Positions 12,001 to 24,437 are shown, numbered from the stretch's first letter. The stretch is 64,000 nt of DNA from Trileptium ribeirensis (GCA_030248225.1 JASANE010000473.1:32800-96799); one strand, 5' to 3'. Made by a program: numbers and translations. The notes: generated by a model from the sequence alone, not told the origin.

Positions 12001-15000
12001 ATAAAAGCTACCCCAGTGTATGTATGTATATATATACCTATGCGATATAAACACATTCTGATAAAACTTTGTTTCACTCCGTAGCAATCGCTCTGACTAC
12101 AACTACAGTGGTATATATTTTCAGGCGCAAAGTTTACTACTTTGCGCTTTAAATTTAAGATGTCTGACTAAACTGCTACGACTGCTACTACAGATTATCT
12201 CCACATATTCTTACGTACCACGTGCTATATTAATACAGAAATGTGGTCTTATCAGCACAGAATATATAAATACTGTTCCACTATAATAGCAATCCTATGG
12301 GAAACAGCTGAATTACATATATAGTCATATTGTATATACTGCCGATAGATTCTGACAATTTGAGGGGTTGTATATTTGCATATATATCCGTCCTTATGTG
12401 CAGTAAAGGTATATACAGTACGAGGTATCGAAATTTCGCACTGACTTTTGGATTACGTAAACCGTTGAAGTCACCTTGCGGTGTATCACGAAAAATTCAG
12501 CTGCGTAGACGATGTGATGGGTCGACATAAAACTATGGTTCGGTCATTAGAAGCTGACGGCATCTCTACCATAGATACACGGCCTAAAGCCGCCTATTAT
12601 TTTATATCAACCAACAAAACGCCGGTAGTTAGGTGGCACAACATGCAGAGCTGGCTGGCAACACAATGTTAAATATGTGATGTTCATTCTGTTATATAAG
12701 CATTACATATATAAACAAAATTTGCACATTAAAATCATAAAACATACACAATACAAAACCATGTTGCATATATTATTTTGAACTTGTACACTTGAAATAA
12801 AAACCGGCCAGTTTTATTTCATTGTCACATAAGGATAATAGTGTTGAAATTGTTCTCGTTAAACACAACTGCTCAGTGTCACACGAAATATTTTAAACCA
12901 GATCTCTGTTTGAGTTCCACATACCTTAACAGTAAAACAAAAAACCTCAGGTTAAACGAATATCTCATGGTTTTCGCACATGGCACAAGATAATGTTGAA
13001 TTGAACCGAGAACAAAAACTTTATAGGTAAAGTGAAAAACTGCACTTACAATGACTACTGAGTTGTGTGCTAAGTAACAGCTAATAGGTATATATATGAT
13101 ATCTTGCTACTGAAGAAAGGGAGTAGCAATCATAACATATATTGCAGTTTGACTGTATCAGTGGAATGGGCGTTCATATTCATCGGCCTCCCACCCTTAT
13201 GAGAGTAACCCTCCAATAGCTTGTGCTTCGAAAACCTATAATTTCAATGCTTGCTTACAAAATAGGGCTAATAATCTGCAGAACAATTCTGAGAATACAA
13301 TGCCGTTGTCTGGTTGGCATTCGCGGTTCCAGCAAACATTTTTGAACAATGTTTACGTCGGACATTCTACATGCTAAATGCTTCCAACGAAATGCTGTTA
13401 ACATTTTCAGCTACCGTAGTTGTGTTAAAAATTAGATATTACAAAAATACGGACTGGGTTCCTCTGGGATTATATTTTTAGGCCAACTTGGTCAGTTATG
13501 CTATGTAAAAAACAAAACTAGCTATCTAGTATTGCTTCAAAATAACTACGATCAGTGGCAGTGATGATTTTGCACCTCTCATACGAACAACAGAGGTCTC
13601 ATTAATGTGTACGACTGCAGTTGGTGCTCTATCGCAACGCTATCCCCAGAATAACAATTTATATATAAATAAAATATCGAATTAAACCGATAAAATATCA
13701 TTCTAAAATATATATTGTCGTTTAATTTATGTTCAATATATATTTCAAATTCACTTTAGTACAATATATACATTAATTTATAACACCCGTTGTGTGCCTT
13801 GATTTCTCAACAAAATCAATCACTTTTAATTTATTTTGTTCGTGTGTTTGTGGTGATCGAAACGCCGATGGTATATATATGTAATATACAACGTGTACGA
13901 AAGCGCAAAGCAAGCTGAACGAAGTCCTGCTATCATACAAATATGTCTTACTCCTTTGTTCAAACGTCGAAAATGTCATGCTATGTTGCATGTATCGTAT
14001 ACAAAACAGGGAATGGGTGTCATGGTGTCAGAGGATGTGAGTATGAAAACTTTGAGCACTATGTGGTGGGTAAGGGATTCATTTACATAGGCTTTTTTAC
14101 CACGACTCTCTAATTCCCCGTAACGGTAATATAGGGACGGAATTTTTTCAGGACTGTGAAACAATATAAACTATTATTGATAGTTTAGGTGTGTACCAGC
14201 GATAACTAAAATGCCACTGGCGACAAGCTCTAGACGTTCAATGCTTACCAAAGGTATAAAAACAAAAGTAGGTGTCCGTATGCAGAATTTACTGAGGTGT
14301 ATGTCTGGGTTCACCGTATGGAGCAAGCGACAAAAATACGCTCGTATTATGACGTTCAACTATTATTATCTACTTAATTCCAATTTGGAAAACCAATATT
14401 GTCAATAGGCACGCGGCTTGTAACATTGTGTTAATTCTGTCTGCTATAAAGACCGAAGAAGAAATTTGTTGTCCGTACGTGGGCAGACCTATCGGCCATT
14501 GATCAATCCAACAATAATAAAAGACTAATAGTGGTTTCAAAACCACAAATGAATATTCCGAGATTCAGCGTAACTGCGGGGTTTGTATCAAACGCATCGT
14601 CATCGCGAGCCCAAAACTTCGGGCAAAGGCTTACTTTAAACTCCTACTAACCAAACTATATAGATCATATATGAAAATTCTGTAGTTGTATGATAAGTAT
14701 TTCTAAGCCAGCTTTATAACACTGTAATGGAGATAGATATATAACGAATAATGTCAATGTATCAGCTACATAACTACATAACTATAGAGATCGTTTACGA
14801 AAATTGTATATACGTGGATTAACGCATTGCTGATCCATCGTTTCAATGTATCAATTGAAACTGCGGTATTATGTATTCTAAGTTATGTCAATGTCATATC
14901 AACTGTATTTATAATATTCAATATATGTACCTAATTTCGTCCAATTGTGTTCGACTCAAAATAGTTTCGTTGCTGGATTAATATGCAAGCAAAATATTTT

Positions 15001-15185
15001 TATCATTATTATTTAAATATGTGCGTAAACATACGTATATATATATTTGTAAAATATTCTACTGTAATTCTTTCCTGGGAAAATGGTCGTAGCGTGGTTC
15101 CCAAAATATTATGCTGATTTCTTAGATTTCAAACTCATAATAGTTTACGAATACGGTAAGCCCACAAAATGGCTCGCGCAAACAC
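9069..15185. other. Long intergenic stretch, no gene seen
   Basis: About 6 kb of AT-rich sequence with short, motif-free ORFs. There is a small perfect hairpin at 12125-12147 (GCGCAAAGT, 5-base loop, ACTTTGCGC). The phrase CACAAAATGGTGGC near 10430-10445 recurs at about 49170, so dispersed repeat fragments are present. No exon with clear splice sites and a recognisable product was found. Confidence 0.4.
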
Positions 15186-15690
15186 CCACTGCATGGTAGA
15201 GGTTAGAATTTCGGCCCTGTCCAGCCCAGCCCACAGGCCGACATTAAACGGTGTTACGAACTGGTCCCGCCGAATTGTCGTTCAGGGCGAAAAATTTCGC
15301 TCCGCGGTCACCTCTAGCAATGATCGAATGATCAGTAAACAGTTCGGTTAAAGATTTTTTGTCGCGCCCATTCCAGGTTTATATTACTGTATTCTGTACA
15401 ACAAGACGTCCGACACCGATTACAAACAGGCCGAGCGGGCTTTGCCATAGTTTACCGCCTTCGGGCAGGGTCGGCCTGACCTCGGTTTCCTACGAGTTGG
15501 GCTCAGCCAAACTGGGAATCCAGTGGTTCGGGCCGAGCCGGCATCTGTTTCCAACTGGTCGTGCCAGGTCCACCTCGACTTTATACGCGTCGGGCCGGGC
15601 CGACCTCGACTTCCTAGGGGTCAGGTCAGGCTTATCTCGACTTCCTACAAGTCGGTCCGCGCCGACCTCGACTTCCGGAAATTTCGGCTA
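15186..15690. repeat. GC-rich minisatellite, probably inside a hAT-type element
   Basis: Between about 15420 and 15680 a degenerate unit of roughly 35-45 bp built on GGGCCGGGCCGACCTCGACTTCCTA recurs about five times, in strong contrast to its AT-rich surroundings. The outer flanks look like a degenerate inverted pair (GAATTTCGGCC near 15206 and GAAATTTCGGC near 15677). Arrays of GGGCCGGGC type are common inside non-autonomous hAT elements. The 112-codon frame at 15359-15697 is a product of the repeat, not a gene. Confidence 0.55.
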
Positions 15691-15697
15691 TCAGTAA

Positions 15698-16839
15698 GTT
15701 ACAATAATAATAAACCTGCGCCGGTGCGTAACGTAATCCATTTTCACATAACAATGTTATATTATTATAAGACAGCAACAGTACTGCAAATCAATATCGT
15801 AAGGTACGCGAAGGCAAGATTAAAATAAAAATCGAAGACCAAATAAAAACAAATCATGATAAAACATCGCGTCTACTATAAAAAACCAGCGTACGCTAAC
15901 AAAAGACACCGCGGTGACCGGATATAACCCAGAAGGCGCGGAAAAGGCATTTTCCGGATTACTGAAATGAAATGACTAAATTATATGTGAACAAGTGCCA
16001 GATCCTGAAGTCAGGTAGGCGATACTGCAATGTGTGAATCTATGCCTGAGCTCGGTGCATATTATTACACCTAAAATTTTGGTGAACAAAAATTCTGCTG
16101 TTCGATCAATGAAGTTATATCAGAATACTACAAATCGAGGTGGGTGACTAAATTGCCATCAGGTCATGGTAGTGACCAGACTACCTTAGTAGCCGAGTGC
16201 CAAGGCCATCCTCCAAAGCAGTCAATGCATATAATTTCTGTGAAGCCGTAAAAGAAAACGTCTAGGAAAACATTTGTACATCAAGCAAAGGCCACTGCTT
16301 AACAACCTGCTATTACAGACACACCAAACTTCAAAACCAGCTGAACAAAAATGTTGAAATTTGAACTAACAGAACGGTCTTAGCACGACGATATATGTTG
16401 TAATACCATGAGTCGGAGAAAATAGTCGCATATTTTTACTTGTCGAATTATCTTTTTCTGAGCCAAAAAACCTGCAGCTTCAACCCGAAACTGGCGTTGA
16501 AACTGTCATGAGCACCGACTCGTGTATTTTTAGAGATGGAGCTCAACTAAAGACCCCAGTGGTCTGAAACGACAAATATTTTTAAATTATTAGTCCTGGA
16601 TATGCTACAAAAACTATACTTACTCTTAATATTGTATGTAATATATTAAGCATCTAGGTCGACGAAGTCACAAACACTGTTAAATCGTTCTTTACTTAAC
16701 TGTTATTTATCAAAATCCAAAATGCTTAATTCCACACTCTAAAGCCTAGAGCTATGTAATAAAAACCATATGTTTATCGGTACATGATATAATTCATAAA
16801 TGAATAGTGGGAATTGGTTTGGATTATTGGGCCTTAAGC
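15698..16839. other. Intergenic sequence, no gene seen
   Basis: AT-rich sequence with only short ORFs. No tandem array, transposon end or splice-bounded exon was recognised. Confidence 0.4.
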
Positions 16840-17400
16840 TTATCAAAAGCCAAAAGTGGTAAAAGACACAACTAGGCCACCATATCTTTGTACAACTCAT
16901 CTTCGGGTGTGTTGATTCCGACATGTTATCCTTTTTTGCCTTTTAGTTGAACACTAAGAGCTCCGACCCCATCTTCCGGGTCAAAATGGCAAAAACAGGT
17001 TTTAAGGATGCTTTAACAAATCTGGAAAACAGTTGCCAGTGTTTAGAAGCTTATATTTCGCGACACAGGCTTCCAGAAACCAATCATGGACATCTACAAC
17101 TCACTTTTTTGTTGGGCACCTCCCTGAGTCGATTAACATTGCCGAATTCGACTTCCACAATGTTGCCTATTTTCATTTGCCTGGATAAGTATTGCTACCA
17201 GGGCATCAGGAATGGTATACATAGGTTTTCCGGATCGCTAGACACGATGGTTTGATTACATGACCTCCAGAAAGAATATTTCATAATGTATTGTGGTTTA
17301 GCGAGCGGTTTAGAATCAACAAACCCGATTTGTTTATCTTCAACTGGTTGGTTGGCTATATATTGCTTTCAGAACTATGCCATAGTCTGACCAAAAAAAT
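16840..17400 (+). repeat. Interspersed repeat family A, copy
   Basis: This segment shares long blocks with 33645-34300, 37790-38400, 40330-40660 and 42240-42620. Shared landmarks are GTTGAACAC next to a CCCCATCTT/AAGATGGGG block, an ATGGCAAAAA block, and the GTATACATAGGTTTTCCGG block near 17214-17234. The frame at 16947-17255 begins with the same residues (MNTKSS.PIFR.KMAK) as one at 33870-34238 minus, which reflects shared repeat ancestry rather than a confirmed gene. The family class is unknown. Confidence 0.55.
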
Positions 17401-17742
17401 TTAACCATCATGAAATTTCACGGAATACGTAGATTTTTTAAAACATTTCGTTTAGTTGCATATTATCCTGGAGGTTTCCTAATTTGCATAACCAACTTCA
17501 GATGCCACAAACTTGTGCTTTTTGTCAGAAATTATGCATTTAGCCCAGACTGTTTGGAGCTTAGGTGCAAGTTGGAGACGTTTCGACAATCCCACATCTC
17601 TGTCTTTCAATTGGTTCTGGTGGCTCTCCGGCACCCCCATCTAAATTACCAAGATATATAAAATATCACAAATTTGCGCTTTATTCTGAACTTATTGGCG
17701 ATAAGTATAAATTGAAATAGCGTGCCTGATCGTCCATCCCTG

Positions 17743-17786
17743 TTAAGCCTGTTTTAGTAACAGATTGTTTACTAAAACAGGCTTAA
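17743..17786. repeat. Perfect 18-bp hairpin
   Basis: Two perfectly complementary 18-bp arms (17743-17760 and 17769-17786; stem core AAGCCTGTTTTAGTAA) surround an 8-base loop. No T-run or coding region suggests a terminator. It could be a very short palindromic element or a cruciform-prone site. Confidence 0.85.
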
Positions 17787-17965
17787 TCATCGACTCAGTG
17801 ATGGCTGTACCGCAAATCTTGGTGCAAAATACCTTCTCAAAAGAAAAATAGACAAAATAGAATTGTAGTTGTGAATGGCAAAGTCTAGTCTTTGAAGTTT
17901 AAATAAAAGACTGACATTTTAGGATTTGGTTTTCCATATCCGGATAATCCTGAACATCCGATATA

Positions 17966-18666
17966 GGTACTTTTTCATTATCCCCCAGCCCGAATTTGGT
18001 CAATTTTGAAGATACAGAGCTGATTTTGGTATCAATCGATTCAGCTCGGTGAGGCCGTTCAGAAAATATTCATTTTACCCACATCCCTGGAAAATTTTTT
18101 TCGATTTTTGAGGTCCCCATGGTCCTTTCGGGAAACCAAAAATTTTTAATTTGAAATATGGTCATAGTGGGCACCATTCGACTCGGCTTGATGAGAGAAA
18201 TGTACTGGTGTGTATTTTATTGAAATCTACGCCACCGGCAGAAAGTTATAAAGGCCCAAGTAACCCTGAGGGGCGGTACGTTACAACGTTAGAAAAAATA
18301 GCTTAGAGCGGGCGGTTCAGGGGGGGCGGCACCCCGACTAAAGCTTAGTATATAGAGAACGGCATGGTCTGTATTTTATTTTCGCCTCTCGGGGTTACTT
18401 GGGCCCTCACAACTTTCTAACGGTGGCGTAGATTTCAATAAACTACACACCAGTCACCAAGCCAAGTCGAATGGTACCCAAAACGACCATATTCCGAAGA
18501 AAAAAAATTTTCGGATCTCAAGGTTGGGACCTCAAAAAATCGAAAAAAATTTTTTCAGGGATGTGGGTAAAATGAGTATTTTGTGAACCACCTCGTCGAT
18601 CTGAATCGATTGATACCAAATCTTCAACATTGACCAAATTCCGGTTGGGGATAATGGAATAGAACC
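17966..18666. mobile_element. Foldback element, copy 2
   Basis: A 701-bp element almost wholly made of two inverted arms. It starts GGTACTTTTTCATTATCCCC and ends in the near-complement GGGGATAATGGAATAGAACC. Arm landmarks mirrored across the centre include TGATTTTGGTATCAATCGAT against ATCGATTGATACCAAATC, and AAGTAACCCTGAGGGGCGGT against GCCTCTCGGGGTTACTTGG. The flanking 8-mers CCGATATA (17958-17965) and CCGATAAA (18667-18674) match at 7 of 8 positions, a possible target duplication. There is no coding frame. Transcripts across it would fold into a long hairpin. Confidence 0.8.
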
Positions 18667-19082
18667 CCGATAAATCCTACAATTTTACACGGATATGGTA
18701 TTCCATATCTCTGCATATCACTAGTCAGGGAATTTTCACTATAAGCACATTCCACTTTATAACAGGTTCTTGTTGGAATAGAAAGCAATGAAAGGACTGC
18801 AAAATTGTCGCAAATTATCGTACTGGGCAAGCATTAACGATTCATACGAAATGTTTTAACGAAAACATGTGTTACAGAAACGTTATTCAACCACTTAATC
18901 GATGTAAAAATACACAAAAAATATATTTAAGTATGCAGCGAACGAAGAAAGCAACATCTAACCCAAAATCTATGTAAATAAAAACAAACATATTGAAACT
19001 AAGTGCACATAGTAATTTGGATTCGTATTTTTCTACAACAAATGGTACAATACACGCTGCAGCAATTTCTTACAAACAATAC
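18667..19082. other. Short intergenic stretch, no gene seen
   Basis: AT-rich sequence between two mobile elements, with no recognisable features. Confidence 0.4.
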
Positions 19083-19085
19083 TTA

Positions 19086-19464
19086 AAGCGTGTTCACACG
19101 CTCAAAATTTTTGCTCAAATTTTGATCAAAATTTGAGCTCAAATTTTGATCAAAATTTGAGCTCAATTTTTGATCAAAATTTGAGCTCAAATTTTGATCA
19201 AAATTTGAGCTCAATTTTTGATCAAAATTTGAGCTCAATTTTTGATCAAAATTTGAAAGCATCTTTTTTGCATTTTTGGTGAGTTTGAGCGTGTGAACAC
19301 TGTTCATACTTTTCAAGATTATTCCTGTAACCAATCATGGACGAGAAGTATTACCTGAAAGAGTTTGAGTTCAAATTTAGTTCTCAAATTTTGAAGTATC
19401 GAAATTTTTCGTTAAAAATTACCGTCAAATTTTGAGCTTAAAATTTGAGCGTGTGAACACGCCT
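19086..19464. mobile_element. 379-bp PIF/Harbinger-like MITE with internal palindromic array
   Basis: The left end AAGCGTGTTCACACGCTCAA and the complement of the right end, AGGCGTGTTCACACGCTCAA, differ at one base. Both sides carry TTA (19083-19085 and 19465-19467). A GGC-GTTCACAC type terminus with a 3-bp TTA duplication fits PIF/Harbinger-type elements. Inside lie six 24-bp palindromic units (19113-19256) and an internal extra copy of the right-end motif (TTTGAGCGTGTGAACAC, about 19284-19300), which suggests internal duplication or an older nested end. It encodes no transposase. Confidence 0.82.
19113..19256. repeat. Six-copy 24-bp palindromic tandem repeat
   Basis: There are six head-to-tail units on the pattern GCTCAAATTTTGATCAAAATTTGA; three units read CAATTTTTG in place of CAAATTTTG. 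Each unit contains a palindrome centred on TGATCA, and each junction forms another centred on GAGCTC, so the array is nearly self-complementary throughout. Translated in reverse it gives an apparent SSNFDQKL repeat, which I regard as coincidental. There are no spacers, so it is not a CRISPR array. Confidence 0.95.
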
Positions 19465-19467
19465 TTA

Positions 19468-20758
19468 CTTGCCGTGTAATTATGCACGTGCAGTTGACAG
19501 CAAAGCTGCGCTGCGATATAATGCTTAAAAAGCATCTCTTACTATTAATATATAAGTTTGTAACACTTCAACGATGAGCGACGAAATAATTTAAAGCAAC
19601 TTTATAGCGGATAACGGGCGACTCGGCAACCTTTTTTGCATTTAAGCAATCCCAGATTGCCGCGCCAATATTTTCAAGCAAGGATTTTATTGAAAATTTT
19701 CAAACATGTCAAGTCCCCCAGCATATCAGTCTAGTTTAAAATCCAGAATGGTTGCATAAAGTAACTCGCCATTAAACATCAAACTTTTGCCGTATGATGC
19801 TAATTCGACTTTTTTTGTACGCCATGTTGTTGTGCAAAATTTTACATGATTCAAAATTTCGCGTTTTCGATGACTGCACAAACAAGCCCACAGAACCATG
19901 TTAGGTCATCGAGTTACGTATATATGGCTAATAGCATCATGTCAGCTGCGCAGTATTAGAATATATATCAAAAAGGTGATTAGCACGTCGGCAGAAATAT
20001 GTTTTGAGCGAAACAAATAGGCAATTTTCCGTTCAGTGGCCGAAGCGAAATACGCTCGCATGCTATGCCGTTCTCGATATATACAAATATAAGACGTAGA
20101 CGAACCTTAAGTCGTGGGGGAATGACGTGGGGGAAGCTAGTGTACGGCTCAAAAGTACGGCACCTAAAGATAGAAACATTTTCGAGCACCTTCTGCCTGT
20201 GGTATGGATAAATATGGCTTAGGGCCCCGACCCTTGGGTTAACCCCATAGTACCTTCGATATGGGCACCTAGTAATACCAACTGTTACAGCGCTACACCA
20301 CCACCAACGCTACACGCCCTATCCGAACGAATTTTTCAGGAACAATACTCGACGCAAAATTGTAAAGTAATCTTTTTAATGCTGAACGGAAATATGTTCG
20401 TGTACCATTTGCAGTCAACGCACAAAATCATTATTATTATTGTTATTATGTACAAAGTACATATACGATTCGAAACATGCAAATTTATTTTTACATTGAG
20501 TTGTATCCAACAATAAAACTTTTATAAAAACGTTTGATCTTCCAAAAACTTGAAAACAAGCAAAAAATCATCAAATGAACACCAACCACAAAATGGCCCA
20601 CAACGGTATTGCTAAAACGATTAAAAATTTAAATATGTACAATCATTATAGCGAAGCGAAGAAAAACTTATTAACGACGATCGAATTACGCCAGTAACTA
20701 TATATAATCAAGAGTTTATGATGATTTCTGAGGAGTGTTTGACTCTTCGAAATAATAA
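19468..20758. other. Intergenic sequence, no gene seen
   Basis: AT-rich sequence with short ORFs only. No recognised repeat ends or exons. Confidence 0.4.
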
Positions 20759-20760
20759 TA

Positions 20761-21034
20761 AAAGCGTCGGGTATGACACGATTTATTTAAATCTTATCTT
20801 TCCCTAGTTCTGGGGGCGTCATCCCCCAGGGCGTCACCGTATCACAAAATTCGTTCCGACCCACCCCAGTTTTGATAATTGTCGTTTAAAATTTTTTTCG
20901 AAATCCCACCCTAGTTTTGAGGGGGTCGTGCCCCCTCAAACCCATGATCCCTCCCCAAAAGTTATGGGGCAAACCCCCAGAACCACGGAGGGAGGAAATA
21001 ACGTCGAAGTGGATCGTGTCATGCCCGACGCTTT
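20761..21034. mobile_element. 274-bp TA-flanked MITE
   Basis: Terminal inverted repeats of about 22 bp (left AAAGCGTCGGGTATGACACG; the right end is its complement with one mismatch, C for T) are flanked by TA on both sides (20759-20760 and 21035-21036). A TA duplication suggests a Tc1/mariner-like origin. The interior is C/G-rich (CCCCCAGGGCGTCACC, GGGGGTCGTGCCCCC) and non-coding. Confidence 0.75.
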
Positions 21035-21036
21035 TA

Positions 21037-24000
21037 CATGGTGATTTCGACGAGTGTTATACTGTTACGAAGAAGTGGTCATGAATTCATGGTATAACAA
21101 ATTGGAGAACGTACTCAGCTATGAAACTCATCGTTCCGTTATTTGGTGTCCTTTACCTTTACTAGCTAACCAGGCACGGGAACAGGGGCGCCCCCACCGC
21201 CAGGATACACACATACGACACGACGTAAACTTAATACATGCTATAGAAGGATCTAAAAGGGTATACAAATCTAACTTAAAACATGCAGCTGACAACGCCA
21301 CCCCACCGCAAATTTCTAGATATGAAATCACTAATAAACAATTTGCTAATGTGAACATATATAGTTGTATCGACACCCAATGACATTCTACCGTGCTGAA
21401 GTGTCACTGAAGTATCGTTGAAATACTTTGCCGACATTGTAGTTGGTCACACAACTGTCGGCAAATGCCGTTTAGCCTATACTTTGTGAGCGTTAGCTCC
21501 TGGTTTCGATGTTTCGCTTCCACGCAACTAAACATATAGAAGCCGAAGAGGTTTCTTATAACAAAATATTTGTTATTGGTTCTACAAAAAACTTGTAATA
21601 TCCTATATCAACGGTTATCGGCGTCTATCGTACGATTTCTACGCTTACGAGACTATCTGAATAAAATCCTATATTAGAACACATGTCACTATAAATCCTG
21701 TTACTGAATCGACAATATGTAGACTGTTTAAACATCCTACTATTTAGGATGTATAATTGCCTCAAAATGCACATCTCAATGACGAACCGTATCCATATCT
21801 CCACTGCTCGTAGCCACTGGCTGTAACGTTTACTTTTATTTTAGCGATGCATTTGCCGTTACAAAGTGTGCATAAAGCCAAAGCATTACACTTCTTTAGC
21901 GCTCTAATGTCGCCCATGTTGGATCTCTCGAGAATTTTTAGCATTACTGTGTCATTTCTGTGCTACCAAAATACACTAAACCCAGTTTTGCGAGTGGCCG
22001 CGCCGGAGCACCAGTTTTGTGTGTGGGGAAGCATAACCCCAGTTTTTTAAGGAGCAGAGTAAATTGAAGAGACGACAGTTGTTTACCTCACCCCTGCAAA
22101 ACTAGAGCCGGCAATCGAACGTATTTTATAGATTAACTATCGGAAATGAGTGATAAGGCCAAAAACTTCTCGACATACTATATGGGTTTACACTAAAGTA
22201 TAATATTCTCCCCTTACGAGGTCTTGTTGTCAGGAACCTGCAACACGAGTAATTTCGCACATTGTTTAATCAAACAAAGAAATATAAAGCAGCCTCTTAG
22301 CCCCGCACAAATTACGCGCTTATTGGCGAATCCAAAAGCTCGGTGCCTGTAACACCAGTGAAGCCATCGCTGAGTTACAGTGACACAGCGCGTAGAATAG
22401 GCTACAGTAAATGAATGATATAACGATAGAGCGGAATTTAACGGTAGTTATTCCTCATCTGACAACAGGAGGCATTTACCACCTCGTCGTACAACTTAAA
22501 TAATAGCTATTAAGAACACTTATACAAAACCAGCGATTCCAAAAACAAAAACCAATTATTGACCCAAATAATATTATAAACAGCAAGCAAGCAAGGCAGT
22601 ACCTTTCATAATAGGTCATTTCCATTATAATAAGCTATACAATTCGGCATGTTTTAATGAAAAACCGTATATACGTGGTAAATTAACAACACATGTCAAC
22701 AAAACTTATTTAAAATAACAAAACCGCACTTTGTACTTTGCAAAGCTATGCGATATTCTCCTTTTCCAGACAAAATTCATTCTCCAGCTATAGCTACCGC
22801 ACTGTAACACAGGGGATACAAATACAAATAAGCCACGAAATTTGTTTCAAAAGTTCTCCCCATTTTTTGTCTTCGCAACAACTTTTTTGCTCACCGACTT
22901 AGCGCTCCGACCGTTAAAAAACCAAATACAATTTTCTTTGGACCCACACTAAAACAATGTATGTTCTTATAGTGTTCACAATATAAATATACCATTTGCT
23001 ACATATCCACACAAGAGAATATTGAAGTATAAAATTCTCAGAAACCGAAAAATAATTCGTAACTAATATGTCAAAATCAATTTGGCAAAAATTATTGGTT
23101 TTTCGTCTGTTTCACAACTGTTTTAGTAAGGATAATTTTGTCTTTTTGAAAAAAGTTCTTATGCTGTGTATTAAGTGAACAATCATTCAAACTGCAAGCC
23201 AATTAAAATTTTGCAGTATAGCCTTTATTGTTGAAACAACAATACTTGGAGATTAAGTACCGTGCATCGCGCGATAAATAACAAATAAAAGGCAAATTAC
23301 GAATCTGATATTCTTTAACCGAAAATTAACGTTACTTAATTTCGTTTTAAAAGGTTGTTGTATTGTATACAGCACGACAATCATTCAACCAATATTAACT
23401 AAAGATTACCTATTAACCAAATATTGCTCCACAGATGTCCATGTTTCTTTCGGCTTAAGGGGGATGCGTTCGTGTGGATGGTTCGTTCCGACGGAAAGTG
23501 TCCAGCTGTGAGGGGTAGCCAAAATTGTTCTCGATACTCACGATTTTTCCTCATGATTTTGCACTTAGCAATTCTGCCTTAGCATTTTTTGTAATTTGTC
23601 TCATAATGGCTAAAACTTTCATCGAGTTTCCAATGCGTGAGAACCGGTGCTGGGCCTCAGTGGTAGGCTAAACAGTAGCCCCATCACACCCCCGCTGCGG
23701 ACACCTATGTATTACTTGTACTATATAAATACAGCAAAGTTTTCACAGTGATTATAACGAGAAGTACCAAAAAAACACAAATGATTGACCCTGTAAACAA
23801 ACTTCAACACAAACATCGATGCGATTCATCGTGAACCGCCACAATGATAAAATGAACATATTTATGAAAATAGAAATGTATATACAAATATTAATTTAAA
23901 TGTACAATAGCCGTGTAAATGGGACCTAACGCAACATTACACCCTTAATCAATGTATACGTAACATGTGCATCACGGATTACAATCTTTGCCAAACTGAA

Positions 24001-24244
24001 ACGATTGACGAAAATTTAATGAAATTTGGCACAGCTACGTATATATTTTCATGTTAGATGGTGATATCGAAATTTTGGCTGAGAAGAGTGTTGCTCAGCA
24101 CCCACTGCTCCGCACGAGAACATAAACGCGCGTCGCATATGCCTTCATTACACATTTCATGACATTAACAGAAACATTTCTATTTATTCCATGTCATGCG
24201 TTCGCTGTGTGAAATTATTCAACGAGCCGAGCAATAAGCTCCTA
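21037..24244. other. Intergenic stretch, no gene seen
   Basis: The longest frames here (21054-21383 plus, 21128-21376 minus) overlap each other on opposite strands and show no motif. Nothing else was recognised in about 3 kb of AT-rich sequence. Confidence 0.4.
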
Positions 24245-24304
24245 AACGGCTTAGTGGCTAGAGTACGAGACAAGAGTCAAGCCATCCTGATTCAATCAGC
24301 CGTT
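24245..24304 (+). repeat. tRNA-like sequence, probable SINE head
   Basis: Seven bases AACGGCT at the start are perfectly complementary to AGCCGTT at the end. Between them lie an A-box-like TTAGTGGCTAGAGTA and a B-box-like GATTCAATC. At 60 nt it is shorter than a functional tRNA, and the T-arm does not pair canonically. It is therefore more likely a decayed tRNA or the tRNA-derived head of a SINE than a working gene. Confidence 0.35.
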
Positions 24305-24437
24305 GCGCTAAAAGTGTCTTCAAGATTGTGCGCAATACACTTTTGTTCAAAAGGTAAGGGGTAAAATTTTTACATATGCATTTGCAGACATTGCCTTATG
24401 TACACATACATATATATATGTATATATATAAATTTAT

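Noticed and set aside
15359..15828. 112- and 101-codon plus-strand ORFs
   Set aside because: They are created by the GC-rich minisatellite, and the repeated peptide changes frame between units.
19113..19256. CRISPR-like array
   Set aside because: Units are directly contiguous with no spacers and the genome is eukaryotic.
19083..19334. Minus ORF encoding an SSNFDQKL repeat
   Set aside because: The 24-bp period is a multiple of three and stop-free by chance; it lies inside a MITE and has no start context or homology.
21054..21383. 109-codon plus ORF
   Set aside because: It overlaps an 82-codon ORF on the other strand, has no motif, and stop-free runs of this length are expected in 64 kb.
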